Assembly: GCF_900890705.1 (NCBI RefSeq)
Contig: NZ_CAAHFH010000003.1
Location: 248,001 to 312,000 of the forward strand
DNA from: Pontiella sulfatireligans
Lineage (GTDB): Bacteria > Verrucomicrobiota > Kiritimatiellia > Kiritimatiellales > Pontiellaceae
Direction: 5' to 3'
DNA: 64,000 nt
Of this stretch, positions 25,518 to 34,035 are shown piece after piece. The notes beneath the pieces are model-generated. The model ran no database searches. It was not told the DNA's origin and saw only the letters and a program-made list of their open reading frames with translations. Every line of letters starts with the position of its first letter. Within the stretch, counting starts at the first letter, position 1. Made by a program: the position numbers and the translations under genes.

Positions 25518-26924
25518 CTACAGTTCGATGCCGAAATATTCGACGGCATTGTTGTAGCAAATGTTTTCAACCATCTGGCCGAGCAGCTCCATATCAGCCG
25601 GAATTTCGCCGTTTTCGACATCATTGCCGATCAGATTGCAAAGGATGCGTCGGAAATATTCATGCCGCGGATACGAGAGGAAACTGCGCGAGTCGGTCAG
25701 CATGCCGACAAAGCGGCTGAGCAGGCCGAGGTTCGACAGCGCATTCATCTGCTTTTCCATCCCGTCCTTCTGGTCGAGGAACCACCAGCCCGAGCCAAAC
25801 TGCATCTTGCCGGCGTACGAGCCGTCCTGATAGTTTCCGATCATCGTAGCAAACAGCTCGTTGTCGCCCGGATTAATATTGTAGAGGATGGTTTTCGTCA
25901 GCTGATTCGAGGAATCGAGCCGGTCGAGCAGCCGAATCATTCCCGGCCCTTGGCGATAGTCGGCAATCGAGTCAAACCCGGTATCCGGCCCCAACGCCTT
26001 GAACAACCGGCTGTTGTTGTTGCGGAACACGCCAACGTGAAACTGCTGCGCCCATCCACGGGTGTGGTTTAGCTTGCCGACAATATAAAGAGACGCCGCC
26101 AAATAAGCGTCAGCCTCTTCCTTTGTCGGTTCCCCGCCCCGCATCACTTTGCAGAAAATAGCATCCAATGTAGCCGAGTCCGCTTCCGCATCCGGAACAT
26201 ACGCCACGCCATGGTCCGACAAGCGGCATCCGACGGAGTGGAAATATTCATGGCGCAGATCAACCGCTTCCATCAGCGTAGCAAAATCAACAATCTCAAC
26301 GCCGGAAGCCTCCGATAGCTGTTTTACATATCTTTTATACGCTTTCGGGTCGGAGATATTCATCGCCTTGTCCGGACGAAAGGCCGGAAGCACTTTGATT
26401 TCAAACCCTTCATCTTGAAGCTGCTTGTGCCAGCGCAGGTCGTCGACGGGATCGTCGGTGGTGCAGACCAACTTGACGTTCATCTTGCGCATTAGGTTGC
26501 GCGCGGAAAATTCCGGAGTGCGCAGCTTGGCCGTGCATTCCTCGTAGATTTCGTCGGCGGTCGCAGGGCTCAGCAGCGTGTCGATATCGAAGTAGCGCTG
26601 CAACTCCAAATGCGTCCAGTGGTAAAGCGGATTGCGCAGCGTTTGCGGCACCGTCTCCGCCCACTTCTGAAACTTGTCGCGCCAGGAAGCATCGCCGGTG
26701 CAGTATTTTTCTTCAATGCCGTTGGTGCGCATGCCGCGCCATTTGTAGTGGTCGCCGCCCAGCCAGCACTCGCCGATGTTGTCGTACTGCTTGTCCTCCG
26801 CAACCTCCTGCGCGGACAGGTGGCAGTGGTAGTCGTAGATCGGCATGTGCGCCGCATGTTCATGATACAGCTTGATCGCGGTTTTCGTCTGCAGCAGAAA
26901 ATCTGCGTCCATAAATTTTTTCAT
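25518..26924 (-). CDS. uxaC: UxaC, glucuronate isomerase
   Basis: Isomerises D-glucuronate to D-fructuronate (and galacturonate to tagaturonate). An amidohydrolase-fold protein with the family N-terminus IYDYHCHLSAQEVAED, then HWTHLELQRYF, VCTTDDPVDDL and TILYNINPGDNELFATM. I start at 26924 (MKKFMDADFLL), giving 468 residues, the usual size; the frame extending to 27077 overlaps gnd and carries no family sequence. Last gene of a minus-strand operon that begins with the sugar kinase at 32280. The leader has two CGTATTG heptamers. Confidence 0.93.
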   Translation of the reverse strand: MKKFMDADFLLQTKTAIKLYHEHAAHMPIYDYHCHLSAQEVAEDKQYDNIGECWLGGDHYKWRGMRTNGIEEKYCTGDASWRDKFQKWAETVPQTLRNPLYHWTHLELQRYFDIDTLLSPATADEIYEECTAKLRTPEFSARNLMRKMNVKLVCTTDDPVDDLRWHKQLQDEGFEIKVLPAFRPDKAMNISDPKAYKRYVKQLSEASGVEIVDFATLMEAVDLRHEYFHSVGCRLSDHGVAYVPDAEADSATLDAIFCKVMRGGEPTKEEADAYLAASLYIVGKLNHTRGWAQQFHVGVFRNNNSRLFKALGPDTGFDSIADYRQGPGMIRLLDRLDSSNQLTKTILYNINPGDNELFATMIGNYQDGSYAGKMQFGSGWWFLDQKDGMEKQMNALSNLGLLSRFVGMLTDSRSFLSYPRHEYFRRILCNLIGNDVENGEIPADMELLGQMVENICYNNAVEYFGIEL

Positions 26925-26952
26925 TGTTCGTACTCCGTATTGCGTATTAATT

Positions 26953-28359
26953 CTAGAACCACTGGGTGTGAAAAAACTCACCGCGCGGCTGATCGATCCG
27001 TTCATAGGTGTGTGCGCCGAAATAGTCGCGCTGCGCCTGCAGCAGGTTGGCCGAGCCACGCGCGGTGCGGAAGCCATCGTAGTACGACAACGCCGAGCTC
27101 ATCGCCGGAGAGGCAATGCCCGCGCGGGTCATGCAGGCGACGGCATTGCGCCAATGCACTTGCGCCTCACCGACCGCCTCCGCAACGAGCGGGTCGAGCA
27201 GCAGGTTCGACAAATCAGGGCTGCGCTGGAACGCCTCCTTGATGGTGCGCAGCAGCACGGAGCGAATAATGCATCCGCCGCGCCACAACTGAGCCAGCCG
27301 GGCAAGATCTAGATTCCAACCCTGCTCCTTGGAAACCTGCTGAATGAGTTGAAAACCCTGCGCGTAAGAAATAATCTTCGAGCCGTACAGCGCCTGCTTT
27401 ATCTCTTCCACAAAATCTTCCTGATCCACATCGATGCCCATCTTTGGACCGGCCAACCATTTGGCAGCTTCTTCGCGGTCCGACTTCAGTGCGGAAAGAC
27501 AACGTGCAAACACGGCCTCGCCGATCAGCGGCAACGGTTCCCCGGCATCCAGCGCAGCCATCAGCGTCCACTTACCGGTGCCTTTTTGTCCGGCAGCGTC
27601 AAGAATCATGTCCACCGTCTGTTCGCCGTCTTCGGTTTCGAAGGCCAAAATATCGCGGGTGATTTCGATCAGATAGGAATCAAGCTTGCCGTTGTTCCAG
27701 CGACCGAAAACCTCCGACATCGCAATGTTCGACATACTGAGACCGTCGCGCATTACCTGATAGGTTTCGCAGATCATCTGCATGTCGCCGTATTCAATGC
27801 CGTTGTGCACCATCTTCACAAAATGGCCGGAACCGCCGATTCCGACCCAGTCGACGCACGCTACGCCCTCGGGCGTGCGAGCCGCAATCGCCTCGAAGAT
27901 GGGCTTGATCAATTCCCACGCGCCCGCCGAACCGCCGGGCATCATGGCAGGACCGTTAAGCGCGCCCTCTTCACCGCCGGAGACGCCGCACCCCACAAAC
28001 AGCAAACCCTGCTCCTCGCAAAAACCAATGCGCCGCTCGGTGTCTTCCCACTGCGAGTTGCCGCCGTCAATCACCACATCGCCGGGTTGCAGCAGCGGAG
28101 CGAGCTCGCCCAGCACCGAATCCACCGGCGAGCCGGCCTTGATCATGATCATGATCTTGCGCGGGCGCTCAATCGACTCAACAAAAGCCTTCAGGCTGTC
28201 CGCATGGAAAAAGCCTTCGGTATATTCGGAGGCAAATCCTTTGCGGAACGACTCGTCCCAATCGTAGCACGACACGGTAAAGCCCTTAGACACCATGTTG
28301 CGGGCGAGGTTCGACCCCATCACTCCGAGACCGATCATTCCTATGTTTGCGTTGCTCAT
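26953..28359 (-). CDS. gnd: 6-phosphogluconate dehydrogenase paralog 1 (possibly NAD-preferring)
   Basis: A 468-residue decarboxylating 6-phosphogluconate dehydrogenase by motif. N-terminal Rossmann GLGVMGSNLARNM, substrate loop CGVSGGEEGA, catalytic HFVKMVHNGIEYGDMQ and KGTGKWT. It would yield ribulose 5-phosphate plus CO2. The end of strand beta-2 reads SCYDWDE, with an acidic residue where the second copy (29687-31135) has FNRT; acidic residues there generally favour NAD. The ATG overlaps the preceding LarA-like gene by four bases (ATGA), so the two are coupled. Another 2-epimer or non-phosphorylated aldonate substrate cannot be excluded. Confidence 0.88.
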   Translation of the reverse strand: MSNANIGMIGLGVMGSNLARNMVSKGFTVSCYDWDESFRKGFASEYTEGFFHADSLKAFVESIERPRKIMIMIKAGSPVDSVLGELAPLLQPGDVVIDGGNSQWEDTERRIGFCEEQGLLFVGCGVSGGEEGALNGPAMMPGGSAGAWELIKPIFEAIAARTPEGVACVDWVGIGGSGHFVKMVHNGIEYGDMQMICETYQVMRDGLSMSNIAMSEVFGRWNNGKLDSYLIEITRDILAFETEDGEQTVDMILDAAGQKGTGKWTLMAALDAGEPLPLIGEAVFARCLSALKSDREEAAKWLAGPKMGIDVDQEDFVEEIKQALYGSKIISYAQGFQLIQQVSKEQGWNLDLARLAQLWRGGCIIRSVLLRTIKEAFQRSPDLSNLLLDPLVAEAVGEAQVHWRNAVACMTRAGIASPAMSSALSYYDGFRTARGSANLLQAQRDYFGAHTYERIDQPRGEFFHTQWF

Positions 28360-29636
28360 TTAAATTTTTCCTTGTACGCCCAGAGGCCGAGCGCGGGATT
28401 GCTGATGTAGAAAATCTCTTCACCGTCGGGCATCGTGTTGAAGCCATCTTTAAGCTCTTCGGGGTTATAAATTGCCGCCATTTCTTCATACGGAGCGGCC
28501 TCAAAACCGACGGAGCGGACTTCGTCGAGCGTGATGCCGTCGCCGGGGCAATAGGTGATTTTGAAGCGGCCCTCGGACGAGCCGTGGATCAGATGCGCCG
28601 CCGCGCCGAGGTTGCTGCGCAGCTCTTCGTCTTCCTCAACGTACTTGAGCGTAGCCGGCGTTCCGCAATAACCAAACTTGCGGATGAGCTTATCAATCGT
28701 TGGGTCTTCGCCGAACTCTTTCAACGCCGGGGCCAGCACGACCAGCTCGCCGTCGTCGGCTATCGCCATGCGGGTGCGGTAAACCGACTTGTTGCCCAGC
28801 CACGTGCTCTGGAATTCGTGCGGATCGAGATAGACGACCACCTTCTTCGGCTCGCGGTCGAGCAGAATAATGTTTACCGCGCGCGCCAGCTCGCAGGCCT
28901 CTTCGAAAACGGAAACGTCCTCGCCGGCATAAAAGCCGCGCATGTGCATTTCGCGGGTGTCGTAGTCCTGCTCCATCACCGTCAGCATGTAGGTAATCGG
29001 CAAATCGCTCAGATAGGTTTCGACCGCATGGTTAAACAACCGGCGCACGGGCGAGTCGGTTTGCCCGAGAATGTTTTCAATGCCCGCCACCGCTCCGAGA
29101 AAGTGCGACTTGTTGATGATGTCCGAACCGCCGGCACCGACGACAATATTCTTGGTGTAGTTGGCCATCCCGACCACTTCGTGCGGCACCACCTGGCCAA
29201 TGGAGAGGATCAGGTCGTAGCCGTCGAACAGCATTTGGTTAACTTCGACGCCAACGGTGTAGTCGACTTTACCACATGAAAGTTCGGAGAGCATTTCGCC
29301 GTCGATCAATCCTTTCTGGACCACCTCGTTGCGCCAGTCGTGCACCTTGAAGGCGTCGAGCGGAATCGCATCGCCAAACATCATGCGCAGCTGCGCTTCC
29401 GTCATCGGATTATGCGTTCCAAGGGTTGGAAGAATATCAACCTGCACGCCCTCGCCCACAAGCTTTTCGTAGACCATCGCCGTAATCGGCCCGGCCATTG
29501 AATTCAGGCGGGTGTGGTCGGGCGGAAGGATCAGAACCTTCTTCAGCTCCCCCGCCTTATCCAAGCACTCAAAAACCAGCTCCCGAAGCTCGGTTTCGGA
29601 AATGGAGGTGTTTTCTCCAAAACGACTAATCATCAT
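28356..29636 (-). CDS. LarA-family nickel-pincer-dependent racemase/epimerase, candidate aldonate 2-epimerase
   Basis: 426 residues of the LarA (DUF2088) family, enzymes that use the nickel-pincer nucleotide to shift hydride at the carbon next to a carboxylate. Visible family features are PPDHTRLNSMAG, the histidine in LGTHNPMT, GQVVPHEVVGMANYTKN with histidine and lysine in the region where LarA binds its cofactor, and a C-terminal domain. Between two gnd genes, in an operon with uxaC, a KDG-type kinase and divergent uxuA, the natural reaction would be D-gluconate/D-mannonate C2 epimerisation, as known for GntE-type homologs. This is inference; lactate or malate racemisation is the alternative. 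LarBCE maturation genes are not in the window. Confidence 0.75.
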   Translation of the reverse strand: MMISRFGENTSISETELRELVFECLDKAGELKKVLILPPDHTRLNSMAGPITAMVYEKLVGEGVQVDILPTLGTHNPMTEAQLRMMFGDAIPLDAFKVHDWRNEVVQKGLIDGEMLSELSCGKVDYTVGVEVNQMLFDGYDLILSIGQVVPHEVVGMANYTKNIVVGAGGSDIINKSHFLGAVAGIENILGQTDSPVRRLFNHAVETYLSDLPITYMLTVMEQDYDTREMHMRGFYAGEDVSVFEEACELARAVNIILLDREPKKVVVYLDPHEFQSTWLGNKSVYRTRMAIADDGELVVLAPALKEFGEDPTIDKLIRKFGYCGTPATLKYVEEDEELRSNLGAAAHLIHGSSEGRFKITYCPGDGITLDEVRSVGFEAAPYEEMAAIYNPEELKDGFNTMPDGEEIFYISNPALGLWAYKEKFK

Positions 29637-29644
29637 TTTTCTCC

Positions 29645-29674
29645 GACGGATCGGTCAGATCAGACCGATCCGTC
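29645..29674. other. Perfect 12-bp hairpin between gnd copy 2 and the LarA-like gene
   Basis: GACGGATCGGTC (29645-29656) and GACCGATCCGTC (29663-29674) form a perfect stem with a 6-base loop. On the transcribed strand the stem is followed at once by GGAGAAAAATG, the ribosome site and start of the downstream gene, not by a U-run, so it looks like an mRNA-stability, processing or translation element rather than a terminator. Confidence 0.85.
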
Positions 29675-29686
29675 TGGTTAGCATGA

Positions 29687-31135
29687 TCAAACAATGTAGG
29701 TAGAAGCAGCGGTGTCGCCGCCGCGGCCGGTCCAGTTGGTGTGGAAGAATTCGCCGCGGGGCTTATCCAGCCGTTCGTAGGTGTGCGCGCCGAAATAGTC
29801 GCGCTGCGCCTGCAGCAGGTTGGCCGGAAGGCGGGCGGAGCGGTAGCCGTCGAAGTAGGTCAGCGCAGCGCCGATCGCCGGCATCGGAATTCCCAGTTCG
29901 ACCGACTTGATGATTACGCGGCGCCAGGATGCCTGTGCTGTTTCGATCGCATCTTTAAAGAAGGGGTCGAGCAACAGGTTTACGAGATCAGGATCGGTAT
30001 CAAACGCTTGTTTGATATTCCCCAGAAAGGCTGACCGGATGATGCAGCCACCGCGCCACATCAAGGCAATTTCGCCGTTGTTCAGCTTCCAGCCGTGCTC
30101 TTCGGCGGCGGCGCGCATGAGCTGATAGCCCTGTGCATAAGACACAATCTTGGAGGCATAGAGCGCCTGCTTGAGATCGTCAACCAGCGCGGCCTTGTCG
30201 CCATCGAACTTAACAGAGGGTCCGCTCAACACTTTCGAGGCAGCAACGCGCTCATCCTTCAGCGCGGAAAGGCAGCGGGCAAATACGGCCTCGCCGATCA
30301 GCGTGAGCGGCTGCCCGCAATCGAGCGCGGAAACCGCGGTCCATTTTCCGGTGCCCTTTTGGCCAGCCGTATCGAGAATCTGATCAATGACCGCTTCGCC
30401 GGCTTCGGTTTTGTAGCCGAGAATGTCGCGGGTGATTTCGACCAGATAGGAATCGAGCTCGCTCGCGTTCCAGACGGTAAATACCTCGTGCATCTCCTCG
30501 TTGGAGAGGCCGAGGCCTTCCTTCATCATTTGGTAGATTTCGCAGATCATCTGCATGTCGCCATATTCAATGCCGTTGTGGACCATCTTCACGAAATGGC
30601 CGGCGCCGTCGCTGCCGACCCACTCGCAACAGGGCTCGCCGGCTTCGGTCTGGGCGGAAATTTTCTGAAAGATCGGCTTCACGGCCGGCCATGCGGCCGG
30701 CGAGCCGCCGGGCATGATCGACGGACCGAGCAGCGCGCCCTCTTCGCCGCCGGAGACGCCGGTGCCGATGTAGAGCAGGCCTTTGCTTTCGACATATTCG
30801 GCGCGGCGGATCGTGTCGGGATAGTGGCTGTTGCCTCCGTCAATGATGATGTCGCCCTCTTCGAGGAATGGGATGACCTTTTCGATAAAGTCATCGACGG
30901 CCTGGCCGGCCTTGACGAGCATCATCACCTTGCGCGGACGCTCCAGGCTGGCGCAGAGTTCTTCGATGCTGTGGCATCCGATAAAGTTTTTGCCTGCGCC
31001 GCGGCCGGACACAAACTTGTCGACCTTTTCCACCGTGCGGTTGAAAACCGCCACAGTGAAGCCCTTGCTTTCCATGTTCAGGACGAGGTTTTCGCCCATT
31101 ACTGCCAATCCGATCAATCCAATATCTGCTTTCAT
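29687..31135 (-). CDS. gnd: 6-phosphogluconate dehydrogenase paralog 2 (NADP type)
   Basis: 482 residues, closely related along its whole length to the copy at 26953-28359. GLAVMGENLVLNM is the dinucleotide loop, followed by VAVFNRTVEKVDKF, where the Asn-Arg-Thr after beta-2 is the normal NADP-binding set. TGVSGGEEGALLGPSIMPGG, HFVKMVHNGIEYGDMQ and KGTGKWT complete the active site. The start at 31135 (MKADIGLIG) has AAGGAGAG before it; the frame extending to 31195 runs into a repeat. It lies second in the operon after the sugar kinase. Likely the classical oxidative pentose-phosphate enzyme. Confidence 0.92.
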   Translation of the reverse strand: MKADIGLIGLAVMGENLVLNMESKGFTVAVFNRTVEKVDKFVSGRGAGKNFIGCHSIEELCASLERPRKVMMLVKAGQAVDDFIEKVIPFLEEGDIIIDGGNSHYPDTIRRAEYVESKGLLYIGTGVSGGEEGALLGPSIMPGGSPAAWPAVKPIFQKISAQTEAGEPCCEWVGSDGAGHFVKMVHNGIEYGDMQMICEIYQMMKEGLGLSNEEMHEVFTVWNASELDSYLVEITRDILGYKTEAGEAVIDQILDTAGQKGTGKWTAVSALDCGQPLTLIGEAVFARCLSALKDERVAASKVLSGPSVKFDGDKAALVDDLKQALYASKIVSYAQGYQLMRAAAEEHGWKLNNGEIALMWRGGCIIRSAFLGNIKQAFDTDPDLVNLLLDPFFKDAIETAQASWRRVIIKSVELGIPMPAIGAALTYFDGYRSARLPANLLQAQRDYFGAHTYERLDKPRGEFFHTNWTGRGGDTAASTYIV

Positions 31136-31153
31136 GATTCTCTCCTTATAATT

Positions 31154-31209
31154 GGGCGACATGCATATCGCCCCTATCCGTTGTGCGAGCGACATGCGTG
31201 TCGCCCCTA
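31154..31209. repeat. Tandem AGGGGCGA hairpin repeat at the end of the sugar kinase gene
   Basis: Two hairpin units of about 34 bp: GGGCGA (31154-31159) with TCGCCC (31168-31173), and GCGACA (31189-31194) with TGTCGC (31199-31204). Each is followed by CCCTA. Read on the minus strand the second begins TAGGGGCGACACGCATG, and its first three bases are the stop codon of the sugar kinase gene. Confidence 0.8.
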
Positions 31210-32280
31210 CCGTTTCACTCGTGCGTTACCTTCCCAAATGCTCCAAAGCTGATCTTCGTCTGCGGGCTGCGCATAGTCGGTCAGCATCGTGGCCGCCAAC
31301 GCGCCGCTGGCCCAACCAAACCGCGCGCACTTTTGCACGTCCCAGCCCTTTAGAATGCCATAGAGCAAGCCGCCGACAAAGCCGTCGCCGCCGCCGATGC
31401 GGTCGAGCACGCCGATTTCGCGCGGCTTGATGATCTCCCAATCGGTTCCGTCGGTCACCAGCGCGCCCCACATATGGCAGTTTGCCGAAACAACCTCCCG
31501 CAGCGTTGTGCCGAAGTAGGTTGCATTGGGATAAGCCGCCTGAACCCGGCCGATCATCTCTTTGAAGCCATCAATTTTTTCATCCAACCCCTTGCCGCCA
31601 GACTCCGGGCCTTCGATGCCGAGGCAGAGCTGGAAATCCTCTTCGTTGCCGATCAGGATGTCGCTGAGGGAAGCGATTTCGGCAAAGGCGTTGGCCAACT
31701 CGTCTTCCCGGCCCTTCCAAAAGCTGGCCCGGTGATTGAGGTCGAACGAGATTCGTGAACCGTTTTTCTTAGCGACACGGGCAATATCCAGGCAGAATTG
31801 GCAGGTTTTGGGCGACAGCGCCGCGATGAGCCCCGAAAGGTGTACAATTTCGACGCCTTCTTTTGCAAAAATCCGATCCAGGTCGAAATCATCCACACAC
31901 AGTTCACGGCCAACCTCGCCGGCCCGATCGTTTTGCACGCGCGGCCCGCGGGAACCCCAGCCGCTGTCGGCCATGTTGATCTGGTGGCGGAAGCCCCACG
32001 GATCGCCCTGCTCAAACTCAGGGCCCTCGAAGTCCATCCGACGGCTTCCGAGGTTATCCTTGATAAAGTGCGAAACCGGGCTGTCTTTGACAAATGCGGT
32101 CAGTACCTTAACCGGCAACCCCAGGTATGAGGAAACGCTAGCCACATTGCTTTCCGCGCTGCTGGCCATCATTTTAAACGTGTCGCTGCAATGAAAAGGC
32201 TGCGAATCTACCGGGGTTAGACGCACTCCCATGCTGGTTGGCACAAGCAGGGCATACTTTTTCGATGCTGTTTCAGTCAT
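31207..32280 (-). CDS. PfkB-family sugar kinase, probably 2-keto-3-deoxygluconate kinase
   Basis: 357 residues with the ribokinase-fold C-terminal signature DRIGGGDGFVGGLLYGI (about residues 305-321), in which the catalytic Asp lies in GGGD. Residues of the sugar lid region (SSYLGLPVKVLTAFVKD) are near the N-terminus. With uxaC and uxuA alongside, the expected substrate is 2-keto-3-deoxygluconate, giving KDPG for aldolase cleavage. A gluconate kinase role, feeding the gnd products, is possible but less typical of PfkB. Start 32280 has GGAGGAG at the right distance. First gene of the minus-strand operon. Confidence 0.85.
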   Translation of the reverse strand: MTETASKKYALLVPTSMGVRLTPVDSQPFHCSDTFKMMASSAESNVASVSSYLGLPVKVLTAFVKDSPVSHFIKDNLGSRRMDFEGPEFEQGDPWGFRHQINMADSGWGSRGPRVQNDRAGEVGRELCVDDFDLDRIFAKEGVEIVHLSGLIAALSPKTCQFCLDIARVAKKNGSRISFDLNHRASFWKGREDELANAFAEIASLSDILIGNEEDFQLCLGIEGPESGGKGLDEKIDGFKEMIGRVQAAYPNATYFGTTLREVVSANCHMWGALVTDGTDWEIIKPREIGVLDRIGGGDGFVGGLLYGILKGWDVQKCARFGWASGALAATMLTDYAQPADEDQLWSIWEGNARVKR

Positions 32281-32485
32281 TTTATTCTCCTCCAGAGGTT
32301 TATCGATAATCAACAGGTTATTAACAGCCTTTTCACTGCTTGTGAACGACTTCTTTAACTCGCAGGCCAAACCAACTCCTCAATGGTTTGAGAAAACGCT
32401 TTTACCGCATTTTAAGCAAGAAAAAACATTGCTTTTCAACAACTGCCCCCCGATATTGCCGCCGTTTTAACCAATAGGGCGAAAT
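32281..32485. promoter_or_regulatory. Divergent promoter region between kdgK-like kinase and uxuA
   Basis: A 205-base AT-rich region from which the minus-strand sugar-acid operon and uxuA diverge. It contains GAGAAAACGCTTTTACC (about 32391-32407), a near-palindrome resembling LacI/GntR-type operators, and GTTATTAACAG (about 32316-32326). I cannot fix a -10/-35 pair with certainty. A shared regulator acting here would control the whole hexuronate/aldonate pathway. Confidence 0.45.
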
Positions 32486-33964
32486 ATGAGCGAAATCTTT
32501 AATCAAAACTGGAATCGGGAACGCGTCAGGGCCGGCATGCGCTGGTTTGGCCCAGAAGATGAGGTAACCATACGGAATATCCAGCAAACACCGGGCGTAA
32601 CGAACATTGTTACGGCGCTTCACCACATTCCTGCCGGCGAAATCTGGACGGAAAGCGAGGTGGCCAAGCGCAAGATCGAGGTCGAGTTCCGGTCCCATTC
32701 CGATGCTCCGGCTGACCTCGAAGGCATGAAGCTTTACCAGTGGCACCAAATCCACGCCGAGCGCACCGGCCTCGTTTGGGACACCGCCGAAAGTTTGGTT
32801 TTTACCGAGGATATTAAAAACGGCAGCCCCGACCGCGAAAAGCACATCCGCAACTACAAGCAGAGCCTGCAAAACCTAGGCCGGTTTGGCATCATCAACG
32901 TGGTCGGCAATTTTATGCTGGTGGCCGACTGGACGCGCACAAGCATCACCGCCCTGCCCGACGGCTCCAAAACGCTGAAATACATCCATCCCGCCTTCGC
33001 CGCCTTCGACATCTATCTGCTGAAGCGCCACGACAACGAACAGGACTACGTCGACGACGATTCGTTCACCGCCGCGGAGGTCGAAGAAGCGCGCCAATAC
33101 TGGAACCAATACCTAGCCAACGACACCGAACGCCAGCAGCAGCTGATCAACATGATCACTGCCGGTCTTCCCGGTGCACAGGAAGGGTTTACGCTCGACG
33201 ACTTCCGCGCCGCGGTGTCCAAATACGAAGGCATGTCGGTCGAAGTGCTGCAGGACCACATTGCCTACTTCCTCGACACCGTCGTTCCAGTCGCCAATGC
33301 CTGCGGAGTGCGCCTTTGCTGCCATGCCGACGATCCCGCGTTCTCGCCTTTCCCCGGCACCCCGCGCGCCGTCGGCGGCTCGGCGGGCTACAAATTCCTG
33401 CTCGACCACGGCTGCGGCGTAAACATGTGCATCGGCTCGCTGATGGCTAACGAAAGCAACCGCGACATCACTGCCGTCATCCGCGAAATCGCCGAATATG
33501 GGGAAATGAAGGGGATGTCGATGGAGGATATCTTCCCGCACATCCACCTGCGCCCCATCGAGACCGACGGCAAAAACTTTCGCGAAGGCCACCATGCCGA
33601 ACACCGCGAAGAGCTGGCCAAAGTGGTGCACACGCTGGTTGATCTCGGCTGGCAGGGCGTGTTCCGCCCCGACCACGCGCCGGCCTCCGACCACGGCTTC
33701 GGCCGCCCGGGCTACGACGTGATCGGCCGAGGCTACGGCGCGCAGCTCTTGCTCGGCCTCTTCGAAATGGCCGAGATTGTCAAGGCCACCCGCGCCAAGG
33801 CGGTCAAAGCCGCCATCAAAGCGAGCAAAGGCGACATGACCCTGAAAGACAAAGCTATCAAAGCCGCGCGCAAAGCCGAGGCCAAGCAGATCGGCAAAAA
33901 AATCGCCTTTATCAAGGTTCCGTTCGTCTTTGGCGAACAAGGAGTCTGCGCCAGCTTGGACTGA
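32486..33964 (+). CDS. uxuA: UxuA, D-mannonate dehydratase, with basic C-terminal extension
   Basis: Removes water from D-mannonate to give 2-keto-3-deoxygluconate. Family motifs: MRWFGPEDEVTI at the N-terminus, GNFMLVADWTRT, the metal-site RLCCHADDPAFSPFPGTPRAV, and FRPDHAPASDHGFGRPGYDVIGRGYGAQLL. Typical members are about 350-400 residues; this one has 492. Residues about 432-470 form a Lys/Ala-rich helical stretch (TRAKAVKAAIKASKGDM and onward) before a hydrophobic VPFVFGEQG end. Divergent from the kinase operon. It joins uxaC and the kinase into the Ashwell pathway. Confidence 0.92.
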   Translation: MSEIFNQNWNRERVRAGMRWFGPEDEVTIRNIQQTPGVTNIVTALHHIPAGEIWTESEVAKRKIEVEFRSHSDAPADLEGMKLYQWHQIHAERTGLVWDTAESLVFTEDIKNGSPDREKHIRNYKQSLQNLGRFGIINVVGNFMLVADWTRTSITALPDGSKTLKYIHPAFAAFDIYLLKRHDNEQDYVDDDSFTAAEVEEARQYWNQYLANDTERQQQLINMITAGLPGAQEGFTLDDFRAAVSKYEGMSVEVLQDHIAYFLDTVVPVANACGVRLCCHADDPAFSPFPGTPRAVGGSAGYKFLLDHGCGVNMCIGSLMANESNRDITAVIREIAEYGEMKGMSMEDIFPHIHLRPIETDGKNFREGHHAEHREELAKVVHTLVDLGWQGVFRPDHAPASDHGFGRPGYDVIGRGYGAQLLLGLFEMAEIVKATRAKAVKAAIKASKGDMTLKDKAIKAARKAEAKQIGKKIAFIKVPFVFGEQGVCASLD

Positions 33965-34035
33965 TCTCGGAGCTTGCCACAAACCCTGAACAGCGCGACA
34001 CTTCCGGCGTAGAAAGCAACACAAGGAGGTGCTCC

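Noticed and set aside
24506..25720. 404-residue frame opposite dnaJ and grpE
   Set aside because: Both covered genes are certain on the other strand; the composition is that of a complement of coding DNA.
30095..31252. 385-residue frame opposite gnd copy 2
   Set aside because: Shadow of gnd; also reads through the repeat at 31154-31209.
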